Positions 45,172 through 57,300 of a stretch of DNA of 64,000 nucleotides are shown here, piece by piece. Source of the stretch: Edaphochlamys debaryana (Eukaryota; Chlorophyta; Chlorophyceae; Chlamydomonadales); contig JAEHOE010000152.1 in the NCBI GenBank assembly GCA_016858145.1, positions 62,001-126,000 on the forward strand, given 5' to 3'. The position numbers were made by a program, and so were the translations under genes. How positions within the stretch are numbered: position 1 is the stretch's first letter; each line of letters opens with the position of its first letter. The notes under the pieces are model-generated. The model was not told the origin of the DNA, made no database searches, and worked only from the letters and a program-made list of their open reading frames with translations.

Positions 45172-45800
45172 AAGACGGCCCCGTCCGGGGAGGACACGAA
45201 ATGAAAGAACTCGTCTACAGGTGCAGCATGGTTGGCTAGTGTGGGGGAACGGGCAGCTGCGCGAGGCCTATGCGAGGACCGCTTGCCCATTGGTCCTGCC
45301 GTACGGGGCTCTGGGGACACCTCGGAGCTTCCAAAGCCTGAATGTACTGTCGACCAGGCCCAGAGCTTCCTGCGTGTGGCCCTGTGCTCCCGGGGCCCAA
45401 CCAGGGCTGCGGGGCCTCGCAGGAACGGGTTCTTGCCCGCCCGGCATGCGGGATCGAGGATGCTTCGGCAGACTCTTTCCCACGTGGTTGCGGTTCGGCT
45501 TCCCTCCGCCAATCATCGAGCATTGCATCCCACTAGACCCAGCGCCCGCGCTCGACGCTGTGCGGTTGTGGGCGTGCTGCCGCGAAGGCGGCGATCTGCC
45601 CGGGCCTTCCACGAAGTGGGTTCTGGCGGCTTCGGCTCTAGTCAGCTTGGGCGCGCACATGGGCCGTCAGCAATTCCATGGGCGTGGGGGGGCGTCCGCA
45701 TCCTTGGTTCTATGTAAAGCCAGCGGCCGCATTGCTCGCGCGACGGCTTGCAGGCGACGGGGCCGGGCTCGAGGCCTGGTCTGTCTCTAGCCAGCCGGTC
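45172..45800. repeat. Inverted repeat arm 1
   Basis: Bases 45172-45535 match the reverse complement of 47491-47130 at over 90% by eye, and 45714-45795 match the reverse complement of 47112-47042. About 170 bp present here is missing from the other arm. A long ORF runs through both arms, which suggests shared descent from a coding or promoter-proximal segment rather than a current gene. Confidence 0.8.
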
Positions 45801-47041
45801 CTTCGGATTGCTTTGGGTTGCTTGTCGCCAAGCCAGGGTTTAGGGAGTCTGGGGTCGCTTGTGAGGTGCCAGCGACTTGACCCACATGCCGCACGCGCAC
45901 GCCGTCGCACGCACGCACGCACCCTGCCCACCCCGCGCCTGTCCTGTCGTAGGCCGCTCGAGTAGCCCCAAAGGCACCTCCATCTGCCAGGCTGGCACCC
46001 TGTGTATTGAGCTTTGGCTTGCACCTCCCTTGCCGGTTCCACCCCGGTCTGCAAAGCTTTGAACCTGCTACCTGCATTGCGCCTTGGGGTGGTCTGCCGG
46101 AGGGTGTAGCAGACCCTTCCGGGCCCCCATAAGTCCATAACCACATGGGCAAGTTTCAGCTCCTCCAGCCACCAGCTACCGTAACAGTGGCTTTGGCTTT
46201 GGCTTTGGCTCCCATTCCTGGATGGGGTAGCCCCCCCCCCTCTATGAAGCGACCCATCGTCGCATGTGTCCAACTCAAGTGAGCGGGCCTCCGGGAACTG
46301 CCACTCCAGGAGACCAGTGCCCCAACCCGACGCCTACACGCACACACCCATTCAGTCACACCTCTAATGCGTCGAATGGCAGCGCGCAACCTGCCACCGT
46401 GGCCCCCCTGGCTACTGCCGATGGCGCCAGCCCCAAGCGCCCACGCTCTGTCACTGCACGCAGCCTCCGACATAGTCACGCGCGTGGGAGTCCCTACTTG
46501 CTGGTTAGGCTTGAGCGTCCAGAGGGCGTCCGAGAGCCCTCCATCAAGACCCTTGTGGCAGCATGACGGCCCACTCGGGGGCCGTGTGGTCCAGCGAAAG
46601 GACCTGAGGGCACGGGAAGCAAGGGAGCGCGAGGCAGGCTTGTTGGAAGGGGGCACAGAAAGGGGCAGGGCCGCCGCGCGGAAGGGGACCTACTGGCCTG
46701 GTGGTTAACTCCCCTGCCGCGCTAGGGGACGCTTGCATGGGCCGGGCCTACACGCAGCATAGGTAGAGGCAAGCATGGCCGTGGCGTGCAAGCGTCCCGA
46801 CGGGCAAGAGGTTCGCGCGGCAGCGATTGCTGGCGGTGTCACGCCCCGTTTAATTCGGAGCCGGCAGCCTGTATAGCAGGGCACGTCGTACTGAGCTCCC
46901 TGCACAGCCTCAGCAGCCCATTTACTCCCTCACCCGTACCCCGTGTCTCCCCAGCACGTTGGGAAGGTACGTGGGCGTCGCCCGACTGGCAGGCAGGAGG
47001 ACTGGAGCTGCCCCCAGCATCGCATGACCGGCAGGCGCACA
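45801..47041. other. Spacer between inverted repeat arms
   Basis: The 1.2 kb between the arms carries a (GGCTTT)4-like microsatellite (46186-46212), a C-run and the second copy of the 40.3-kb repeat (46752-46850). No gene is apparent. Confidence 0.4.
46752..46850. repeat. Inverted dispersed repeat, copy 2
   Basis: This is the reverse complement of the 40280-40410 block over about 100 bp. Confidence 0.6.
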
Positions 47042-47491
47042 TAGGCTAGAAACAGACCGGGGCCCGTGCCTGCAGCGCCGTCGCGCGAGCCATGAGGCCG
47101 CTGGCTCTACTGAAAAGCACCGGACCTAGTGAGGAGCAACGCTCGATGAATGGCGGAGGGAAGCCGAACCGCAACCACGTGTGGAAGAGTCTGCCCAAGC
47201 ATCCTCGATCCTGCATGCCGGGCGGGCAAGAACCCGTTCCTGCGAGGCCCCGCAGCCCTGATTGGGCCCTGGGAGCACAGGGCCACACGCAGGAAGCTCT
47301 GGGCCTGGTCGACAGTGCGTTTAGGCCTTGGAAGCTCCAAGGTGTCCCCAGAGCCCCGTACGGCAGGACCAATGGGCAAGCGGTCCTCGCATAGGCCTCG
47401 CGCAGCTGCCCGTTCCCCCACACTAGCCAACCATGCTGCACCTGTAGACGAGTTCTTTCATTTCGTGTCGTTCCCGGACGGGGCCGTCTCC
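47042..47491. repeat. Inverted repeat arm 2
   Basis: This is the partner of 45172-45800 in reverse orientation, shortened by an internal deletion. It abuts the 3' end of the transglutaminase-like gene (47512). Confidence 0.8.
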
Positions 47492-47511
47492 CTGACTGGT
47501 CGCTGCCTGGC

Positions 47512-50210
47512 TCAGGCAAGGCACCCCGTTTTGCCCTTACCGCCCATTTCACCCAGGGAGTCACTTCGCGACTAGCCCCAGGCCCCCTCAACGTGAACCC
47601 ACGCCCCCCACCCGGCCCCCGCCCCACCTGCACCAGCCAGTAGGCCACCAGGTCGCTCTCGCCCCTCCGCATGTGCGCCGTCTGCACCAGCCGGGCGGTA
47701 GCGGCCCACAGCGGCACCGGGCTGGGCGGCAGCATGGCGGCCAGCGGGCCCGGCTGCGGGGCGGGGCGCACCAGCGGAACAGACACCAGCGCGATGAGGA
47801 CCCGGTATGCCGGCTTTCCGGGCCTTGAGACGGCCACAGTCACAACGACAAAAGGGTGGCGGTGGGGTGGGGTGGGGTGGGGTGGTGGGTGGGTCCCCCA
47901 AGCTGCCGTATCCTCACCGGCAGGTCGACGTAGCGCTGCCTCGCCTCCGCGGGGCTCATGACGCGGCCGCGCCGACCCACATCGACCCACAGCTCCCCGG
48001 CCTCCGCCGCCTGGCCCGCCGCGGCGGCTCTGGACTCCGAAACCGCCTCAGCGCCCTGCCCCGCCGCCTGGGCCCCGGCCGCCGGTGCAGCTGTCGCGGG
48101 CTCAGGTGCCGCTGCGGCGGCTGCAAGCGGGGCGGGTGCAGGCAGGGTGGCCACCAGCCAGTCGTCAATGGAGGGTGTGACGGCCAGGGCCCGGCCCGCC
48201 TGGCGCACCGCCACCTCCGGGGGCAGGTCCTGCAGCAGCGCCGGGCCTGCGGAGTGGGACGGGGAGGGACAGCCCTGAGCACCGCATTAGTTCAAGGGCC
48301 CGGCCCGTCCCACACCGCGCACACGGCCACAGTAGCATGCGTCGCTGGTGCGACACCCGCCAAACGCACCCTCAGCGACGTTCAGTGCAGCCCCGGCGGC
48401 CCGCACGGGCACCGCCGCCACCCCCAGCCGCCGAGCCACGCCCGCGTACAGCACCGCCAGGCTCAGGGGCACGCCCCGGCGCCGCCGCAGCACCTGCGCA
48501 CGTTGAGCGCGGGCGGGGGCAGCGGGGAAACCAACGAGTGAGCGTCGTGACATGGCGTCAGCCTCGAGGACCCCGTCAGGACGAGCTCGTCTGTCCCTCC
48601 CATGTGATCAGGGGCAGGGGCTGTACGCAGCATGGGCACCAGGAGCCCCGTAACTCACATACGGCAGCAGCGCGGGCGCCACTCCGTCGTACACCCACTC
48701 CACGGGTGCATACTTGAACTTGTGCACCTGGAACAGCTCCTGGAGGGGCGCCAGGGTGGGGTGGGGGTGGGGTGGGGGGCAGCAGCGCGAGCGCCACGGC
48801 GGAGCAGAGGCTGGCTGCGGGGCTGCCGAGCCTCAGAACTCGCGGCACTGGGCAGTGTGGCTGTAGGACCCGGTCCGCGCCGATTCAACTTCCACGTGCA
48901 CTGGCCTGGCCCCCCGCTCACCTGGCTGATTGCCTCCAGCTGGGCGCGGAGCAGCTCGGAACCCTCCAGCGGGTGGGCGGGGCTCCCGTGCCCCTGCCGC
49001 TGCGCCCCGCCGGTCCCCGCACTGCCGCCGCCTCGGCCCCGCGTCCCCGCGGCAGGGAACAGCCCCGGGTGCGCCGCCGCCACCGCCGCCGCCAGCTCGT
49101 CCAGCTGCTGCCGCGCCGCTGCCGCGTGGTCCGAGTGCAGGTGCGCCGGGAGTCTGTCGTACATCCCGCCGTACAGCCTGCGGGCCGGTGGCAGGTCCCA
49201 GGCCTTTCGTCAGGGGCGACGCTAAGACTAAAACGCCCAACTCTCTCTCGAAACGGTATGCTCTCGATTCAGCCCAGGTTAGACAAAGCCGGAACCTGGC
49301 CAGCCCGGGATCTGGTCACCACTAGTCCCTCCACCTCGTGCCCCTGCCTGCAGTGGCCTGCACCGCTTGGCCTCCATACACGTCCCCCTGTGCTTACTCG
49401 CTGCTACTACAAGGTCAGCACACGTAGCCCCACCTGCCGTACGCCTCCTCCACACTGGGCTGCACCTCCTCCGGCCCTGGCCCAGCCTGGGCGGCTTCGG
49501 GCCCTGCCCCGGGCCCGGCCGGGCCCGCTGGACCGCTGACGGTTGGCTCGTCCAGCTCGTCAAAGTCCTCCAGGCTGAGGTGGTTGGCGTCGTACAGTCG
49601 CTCCACCAGCAGCGCGCCCTCCTCCATGGCCGCTGACAGCTGCTGCAGCGACCGGTGCAGCGGCGGCAGCGAGGACGGGGCGGAGGCCCCGGCCCAAGCA
49701 GGGCTCCCGGCTGCAGCGTGCACCGCGGGGGAGCCCTGGGCCGCCAGCCGTGCGGCCCACGTGTGGCACAGCTGGGACCAGCAGCGCAGCGCCTGGCAAC
49801 AACGCGGGGGCGAGGGGCCAGTTCGCTGCTGGGCGCAGCATACAGGAGCGCGGGATCTGCCTCTAGCAGGGCTGTTGGCGCACGTGCCTGTGCACACCAG
49901 CACTCCGTATCCCACCTGTCCCCTCCGTCCCTCCTGTGCCTCCCACCTCGCGTGTCTCCTCCTCGGTGTCGCGGAGCACCGCCAGTTGCTGCTGCACCGC
50001 ACGCAGCGCGCGGAAGCCGTCCGCTGCACTCAGCGGAGCCCCGGCCCTCGACCCCGGCGTGCCGCGGACCGCCGTTGCCAGCTGAGGCTGCACATCGAGC
50101 GCTGGGGGGATATCGAACCCAACAATGCCGACGAAAGGGATGTGGGCTGCGCCGAACGTGCGTCGCGCCTTGAGCAGCGAGCGGAAGAGCTGCACCGCCA
50201 CGGCGGACAT
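47512..50210 (-). CDS. SirB1/transglutaminase-like protein
   Basis: Eight exons join in phase: 50210-49947, 49792-49434, 49177-48922, 48739-48659, 48493-48370, 48246-47918, 47813-47628 and 47571-47512. They total 1659 nt, 552 residues. The first Met starts MSAVAVQLFRSLLKARRTFG. The diagnostic part is ELFQVHKFKYAPVEWVYDGV, then VLRRRRGVPLSLAVLYAGVA and RRLGVAAVPVRAAG, which matches the Transglut_core2 (SirB1 N-terminal) pattern, where an RRxGxPxxLxxxYxxVARRLG segment precedes the core. Members occur in bacteria and in plant and algal plastid or F-box proteins; enzymatic activity is usually unproven. The acceptor before 47813 (AAAG) is weak and the last exon is a guess, so the C-terminus is uncertain. 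Long Ala/Gly/Pro linkers are typical of this genome. Confidence 0.6.
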
Positions 50211-50757
50211 GCTCACCTGCCCGCTGCAAGGGGCTTTGGTTGCTTTGTGTGTAGAAGCTAGTGCGGCAGCGGTATGGCTCTGCGGTGTGTCCGCGACGTG
50301 GCATGGCCCTGCTTGCATTGGGGGTGTCACGGAAGCCTTCGAGTTGTGGGCCAACGCAGCGTCGCAGCAGTCGCGCTCACTGCTCCAACACCTGACCCTC
50401 AGTTTGGCCTAGGCCACTTCAGCTGCGCACTTGCCTGAGCGTGATCCTTCCATCCAATCGAGCCTGGGGTCTGGCGGACGCCGCTCGGCAGCCATGTCAT
50501 ACTTACAACGCTTCGTGCAGGTGCGTGTTGACGGCTGTGGTTGCGGCGTCTTGCTGGCGCTGAAGTGCCCATCCTTTTCCGCGACCGCAGTCCTCCTCCC
50601 TCCGGAATGCGGCGGCTTCCTGGAGGACAGGTACGTAAAGCAGCACTTTGTAAAGGCCCCATGCACCTGTATCAAGCGAGCTGTGCTGGGACGCCCTTCA
50701 TCCATCAGAAACTGCGTCGCGCAAACCCTCGTGTCCAACCCACTCCGCCCGTCACAG

Positions 50758-51305
50758 GCGTAACGCAGCTACAGGCAGCTCGCGCAGCCGTGGCCGCGTC
50801 CCAGCGCTTCTCGGCCGCGCCACTCTTTGCGGCGTCGGCACCCTCCGCACCCGTCGCTGGGTTCTCCTCCACTCCCTCCATCTCCACCTCGTTCGCTGCC
50901 TCGGGGCTCCTCAACGGCGCTGGCTCCTCGACGAGTGAGTCTTCTGGGTCGCAGGGGGGTGGGCAAAGAGGGCCAACTGCTGCAGGGAAAGTCTGGGTGT
51001 CCTACTCCCTGCCTGTCGGTGGCGTGGGCCCGCGTGCTGGAACGGGAACTTCATGTCTGTCCACCCATGATGTGCATTGCATGCTTGCGTCCAGCCGAGC
51101 ACAGCCGTGTAATCCTTTGCTGATGTCCAAGAACCTTGAATTCCTCCCCCGTCTGCCGCGCTCCCCTCCTGGCCCCCACTGCGGTGCAGCTGCCGCCGCC
51201 GTGGGCGAGAGCGATGAGAGCGGCAACAGCCTAGGAGGCGCCTCCCACACAGGCACCTTATGTGATGATGGCCCACGCTTAAGACGCCGCCGTAAACGCT
51301 TTTAG
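50758..51305 (+). CDS. Possible small gene, 3' exons only
   Basis: Two exons fit in phase: 50758-50934 (VTQLQAARAAVAASQRFSAA, then Ser/Ala-rich) and 51190-51305, ending DDGPRLRRRRKRF and TAG. An upstream open stretch ending at a strong donor (GTACGT near 50632) fits the phase (LRNAAASWRT) but its start is unclear. The basic C-terminal tail could be a nuclear signal. No family is recognised and the model could be spurious. Confidence 0.3.
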
Positions 51306-54300
51306 CATTGGCTAACTCCTGACGTGTTTGGCTGAGCGCACATCGTGGGGTGTGCCCTCTTGACGCCGGTCGCACTCCAGCACCTGAGCCGCCCTGACTA
51401 CCCTTGGCGACCGGCGTTTTGTGGGCAACCTCGTGAAGCCAGCTCCAGCGCCTCAGGCGCTCCAAACGGGCCCTCTGCGATACCAGCAAGAGCTGGGCGC
51501 AGACGCGGCTTGGGGCGGGGCGCTCCTGCCCACTTGCGACCGCCGGGACAGCGGCGGCGGCGAGGGCCTGCAGCAGCCTTGCCGGCGGCGTGCCTGCGGC
51601 CTACCGGTGACCTGCCGTGGGCTGCTGGGACTGATGCAAGCTGGCGGCGTGGTGGTGGGAGCGAGCGTGTGGGGCTGGAGGCCCCGCCGGGAGCACATGC
51701 GGCATGGGCTGGCGTGGGGAGGCTGAGGGAGACAAGTGTTTGGGGCAAAGAGCCGCTGCAGGCTGCGGTTGGCGCCAGCCCTGGAGCCGGGCAGGGCCTG
51801 TGGGGCTGACGTTGAGGCCCTGTGACGCGTGGGGTCTTTGGTGATGTGGAACCGACCGCAGACGAGTCCATTTGCTTATCTGGAGAGCTGAGCGTGGGAG
51901 CGCTGAACCTGTGAGACTGGTCGTACGTCGCTTGTGGACGGGTCATTACGGGTAGTGGTGCTGCGGTTTACGGGCCGTTGTTGCTGGTGGGGGTGAATCG
52001 TGTAGGGGCTGATGTGTTCTGAGCGGCCCGGGCCGCTGAAGCTGGCTGTGTGCTTTCCTGAATCGAAAGCAGCGGTGGCTGTGGGAGCGGCGTGTGCAGT
52101 TGGGGGCCCTGGTGTGCGGATGTCAGGCATCTGCTGCCTTTGGATGTAGCACCGATGACCACAGGGGCCTTGATGTCTGTGTGGGACGCAATCAGTGCTG
52201 GTGCCAGGGGGCCTAGGGCAAGTGAACTTAGTGAAGGCGTAACCACCGTACGGGTGGATCCCAATCCTGCTCTGAGTGCTCTCCCAGGGCGTTGGGTGCC
52301 TTTGTGCCCCGAACAATCCCACCCACGCGGCCATGCAACAGAGTGGCGACAGCCTGCCCGTAGCCCGCAGGAGCATTCACGTGGTGTCGGCGCGGAGCTG
52401 GCTGGCAGCCGGGTAGCAATCACAGGTGGCACTCGGCAGGTGTACGCCCGGCCCATCTCATACTGAATGCTGACCGAACGCTTACACTTAGAGCCGCCTG
52501 TGGCTGGACCACTGACCCGGTCATGCAGCCTGTACGACAGACGCAACCCGCTGGGCGCCATGAAGACCTGTCCAGGCCGGCACTGGGAACGCCTCTCCCA
52601 CCTTGCTCCTGACCTTGCCACAGTTTCCAGCAGCCATATCTCAACCGCCTCACATGCTGCAGAGGCAGACTAGCTGCACACCCTGCCACCATGGCGTTTC
52701 GCACAGCGCCTGCCATCTTGCGATCTCCCTGCGTGCCCCGCTGACCAAATCCGCCTTGCATCATCCGTTCTCGTCACAGCTTCGCATTCGCAAGGCGCCT
52801 CCGCGCTTCGCTGTCTTTGTGCAACACCCACCCCACCAGGTGCACAACCTCCCGTCAACCCAACCTCGCATACAAGTCCTCAACCCGCATGCCTCCATCG
52901 CCTGGGCACCCCCACAGCCACCCGTCGGGCCACGTGCCCATGCGTCCGCCAAGGCTGGGAGCCTGCAGCGCCAAACTACCAGCTGGATAAAAACCCCACC
53001 CACGCATGACGTCAGTCTCCCTCAAACCCAGGCCCTTAAGGGCATTGCCTGGCAACAACCACGCTGGAGCCAGAGCAGAGGCCTGGCCTCGTGAGAGGCA
53101 TGCGCCTGCCACCGTTGGCATGCGCATCCTGTCTCTGCGCCAGAGGCACCGCACTGTTACCCCCGTCACCGCCTCAACCGCCCCGCCGCTGAACCCAATG
53201 GCGTCGCACACCTGCGCCGCCCGCGCAGTCCGACAGCATCGTGAACCCCACAGGAATGGTACCCCCAGCACCCCCCGGCACGCACTGCACATACATGAAG
53301 CCACACACGGCCAGCACCACGCGTGCGTCAGGAAGAAAGGTATGATGTGAACGAACACATGGAAAGAAAGTGTGGGACAATCTGGAGGAGGACAATGGGT
53401 GTGGTGCAAGCTCCGCTCTCGCGCCACGCATGGGGAGCAGATTACTGCTGTACTGCTATTAGACAAGATTCAGCTCAAGTTGGGGGCTGTTGAGTAAAAC
53501 CCCCGCGACATGAGGTATAATGACCGGCGAGGCGCGTCAAAGCGCCAAGGAATCCACAGGCAGTCGCTCTGCCTGGGGGCATGGCCCTTGGAACCAGGCA
53601 CACATCATGGGGGCCGGCGTGCAGACTGCAGAGCCCGTCTCTGCGCAGCCGAGAAGGAGAAGGTACTACGGGCGACAACTAATCTGCGCCCCTGAGCCAG
53701 TTCTGGTGTTCCCACGTACCGATCCACGCGTGAGGAACAACGAGTACATCTTGGGGCAATCCTGACGATTGCCGTTAAAGTGGAAAGCGCAGAGGGCAAC
53801 CTCGGCATGCCAGCAGAGGCACAAAACCTGAACCCCCCAGACACATCCAGACACGGGGTCCCTACGCTGGAGGCAGCATGCGCAAGGCAAGCAGCCAAGC
53901 GGATCTGTCAGCCTGGCGCATGCCGCCTGGCTCGCCAACGCGGGCTCCCCTCAGTGCAGTACCGTGCTGCAACCGGAAAGCGGTTGAGCGCCCTGCTCTT
54001 TCCCGCCTGTAAACACAAATAATGAAGACACACACCGCACTTGGAGCAGGCCGCCTAGAAAGGCTTTTTGAAATGACCGCCGCCATGGGCTGGGAGCTGC
54101 TGCACGCTCGCCAGCAGCCAGGGGGCACAGGCACTAAAACAGGGAACAGTTCTCCGCAATTCCTAGATGGGTGCACCAGTGGAGCTCAATGTTGGGGGGC
54201 GACTCCGCCTCCCCGCTCATCGCATCTCCTCGCTGCTTGTCCATGTGTTGAGCAGGTGTCGCACGCCGTTCTTAAGGCTCAAGCTCGTCCCTAGATTTGC

Positions 54301-54342
54301 GTCCGAAGGTTGCGTTGGCGTGCGTATTCGTCAGCAGCCACA
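51306..54342. other. 3 kb without a recognisable gene
   Basis: There are many short ORFs on both strands, none with motif support or consistent splicing. It lies 3' of the guanylate cyclase gene on the minus strand and 3' of the weak small gene on the plus strand. Confidence 0.35.
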
Positions 54343-57300
54343 TCAGTCTCTACCTTCATCCACGTCTACCTCTGTTCCTTCGTGTACTCCTGGAGGTACT
54401 GCAGCCGGCCCACCACCCGGCGCCCCCGCAGATGCGACCTCCACACCGATCAGGGCCTCTGACCCAAGCGCCAATGCCTGCGCCCCGTGCTCTCCCCCAC
54501 CAGCCGCCGGTGCGGCCAGTTCCGCCTCCGCCCCTTCTCCAACGGACCCTGCTGGGCCCGCCGGGCCCGCCGCCGCCGCCGCCAGCGCCAGGGCCGCCGC
54601 CACCCGGGCAAGGCCCAGGCCCCCAGCCGCCGGGGACCGCGGCAGGCCCAGGCCCAGGGCCTCCCCGTGCTGCCCTGGGCCCAGGGTCTCGCCAAGCGGA
54701 CATGTGCTGAGCTCGCTGCCCAGCGGGCCGCTGGTGACGGCGCTATGTCCCGGGCGTGGAGATTCCACGGCGGGCGTGCTGGCGGAGGGTGGGGGTAGGT
54801 TGATGCCGCCAGCCGTCGCGGGCCGAGAGCGGAAGCTGCCGGCGGCGGCGCGAGTCAGCCGGGCATGAGTGCGGCTGGTGCCGGCGCCGGCGCCCGCGGC
54901 CCCTGACGCTGCCGGCGTAGGGGGCCTCCACAGGAATGTCTGCGGGCAGGCACGGGCGGTTTGGCTTGAGGCAGAGCGTAGAGCGGGCCGGGTCCAGGGC
55001 CATGCAAAGAAAGCAATGCGGAAGCCCGCCAGCCCGCCCCCCCGCGCACCTGCATCTCGCCCTTGCCCTTGACCTGAACGCCGCCCGAAGGGACCCAGGG
55101 CTCTTCCGGCAGAAGGGCCCGTGTTGCTGCGCTGACCTGGACGCACCCGGGCTCGCACGTGCTCTCCATTCTGCAGGGAGAGAGCCATCAAAGGAGAATC
55201 GTGTGAGGAACCGCCAGAGCGAAGGCTATGGCTCTCACCGCCTTTCCCGCGTCTGCCGCTCCCCCCGCAAACCCCGCTCCTCCGCCCTGCCCCCCGTCCC
55301 CCACCTGCTGGCCGTGTTGACCGTGTCCCCAAAGAGGCAGAAGCGGGGCATCTTGGCGCCCACGATCCCGGCCGTGACGGGCCCCGAGTGCAGCCCCACG
55401 CGCATCCTCAGCGGCCGGCCGTTGTGCGGCAGCGTCATGTGCGCCACCTCCCTCAGCATGGCCTTGGCGAAGCACAGCACCTTGAGCGCGTGCAGCTCGT
55501 CCTCGCTGCCGTCGCAGCGCACGGCCTTGAAGCCCTCCGCGTCCACCGTGATCAGGCCCCCGCACACCATGATGCAGTCGCCGATGGTCTCCACCTTGTA
55601 CACGCCGTAGATGTCGCACAGAGAGTCCAGCCGAGTGAACAGCCCGTTCAGGAACGCCATCACGGCCAGGGGCTCCAGCTCGTTGCACATGGAAGTGAAG
55701 TCACACCTGCGAGGGCAGGGGCGTGGCGCACGTCGCACGCATCGCACGCCAGCCCTGATGCGGCCAGCAAGGCCTGCCCCCCGCACCAGGCACGCTACCA
55801 GGCACACATCAGTCCTTACGGAGCCGTACAGGGCCGTACAGCAGCATGTACGGTACTTCAGGCATGTGAATGACTCACACGTCAGCGAACAGCACGGTAA
55901 CGCAGCGGTGCGCGCTTGCGGTGGGCAGCCGCAGCGGGCCCCCGCTGCCATGCGCGCCGGGCGCCAGCACGCCGGCGCTTGGGCCCGGCCCCGCACCCGC
56001 ACGCCCACCCACGGCCGCGTCACGTCCACCCGGGCCCGCGCCTGCGCCCGCGCACGTGCCCTCGGCGCTGCCCTGCTCAGCCCCAGAGGCAGTCGCTCCC
56101 GCGCTGCCGCTGCCGCTGCCGTCAGCGTTGGGGTCCGGCCTCAGGGCCTCCAGCACGCCCGGCGCGCTGCTCCCTAGCATACGGCCGCCGGTGTCCAGGA
56201 GCATCCATGCCAGGGCCTTGGGGTCGGCCCCCCCCCGCCAGGTCGCCCCCGCGCAGGCTGAGCGTGGCGAGGAGGTCGTTGGGGTTGGCGGGGGGGTGGG
56301 GCACCAGGGCGGGGCCGGAGGCGCTCCGCGGCACGGGCGGGAGCGGCGCGGAGGTGGGCACGGCGGGGGGCCCGGGCGGGGGGCCGGCGGCTGCGGCTGC
56401 GTTGTTGATCTGGGCCGCGGCCAGTCGGGTCATCTCTTGGATGACCTGGGGGGGCGGGAGGGGGCGCGGCAGGGGGAGCAGAGGAGGCGGAGTGAGACAA
56501 GGGCAGGAAGACCGGGCGGTGGCACGCGAAGCCCTTTGTGGCTGGGTTGGGCTGGGCACGAGGGTAGGCTGGTTTCAGCAACCCTACAACGGGCCGTGGG
56601 CCCGCGGCAGAGGCCGCGGCGGCTGCCCACCTGGCGCGGGAAGATGGACTCCAGCATCTGCGTGTTCGAAGGGGAAGCGGCGGCGCGGACGCAAGTTAAG
56701 GGTAGGGCCCGATGGGTACACCAGATTCCTGTGCCCCGCCCTACTCTGCAGCTGCCCCAGCCCTGCTCTTCCTCCCTGTCCACCCCTCCCCCCCTCACCC
56801 GGTGCTGCACCACCAGAAGGGCCTCCAGCTGCGCCTGGCGCTCGCTCACCTCCTGCGCACGCGCACACAGGGTCGTACACGAGCAGGTTGCAGCTTTGGC
56901 GAAAAATGCTCTCTATTGCCCTTCCCCCGAGTTCCTCCAAGCTGAGGGTTGAGCGCGACTCAGTCGGCCCCACGCCCGACACTGCACCTCCTCGACGAAA
57001 CTCGGAGAGCCCTCCGTGCCCTTTGCCTGCCTTCCGCACGCGGCTGCATCCCTGCATGGCCCTATGCCCAGCACTGCGCCGCACAAGCCCTTGTCACGGC
57101 GGCCGCCCCTCCCGCGCCCCGCCCCGCCCCACCTGCAGCCGCGCCCTCAGCCCCGCCTCCGCCGCCCGCTGCTGAGACACCAGATCGTGCACGTCCACCG
57201 CCTCCAGGGCCAGCTCCGCCGGCGGCTCCTCCTCCCCGGCCGCCCCCGCCCCCAGGGAGCTGCCCGCGGAGCCCCCCGCGGAGGACCCCAGCGGCCAGTC

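Noticed and set aside
44909..45790. 293-codon plus-strand ORF
   Set aside because: It lies in the inverted repeat and its homologue in the other arm is disrupted. There is no splice or family support.
47046..47990. 314-codon minus-strand ORF joining the transglutaminase-like gene and repeat arm 2
   Set aside because: It crosses a clear GTGGGG donor at 47627 and continues into repeat DNA; the join is accidental openness.
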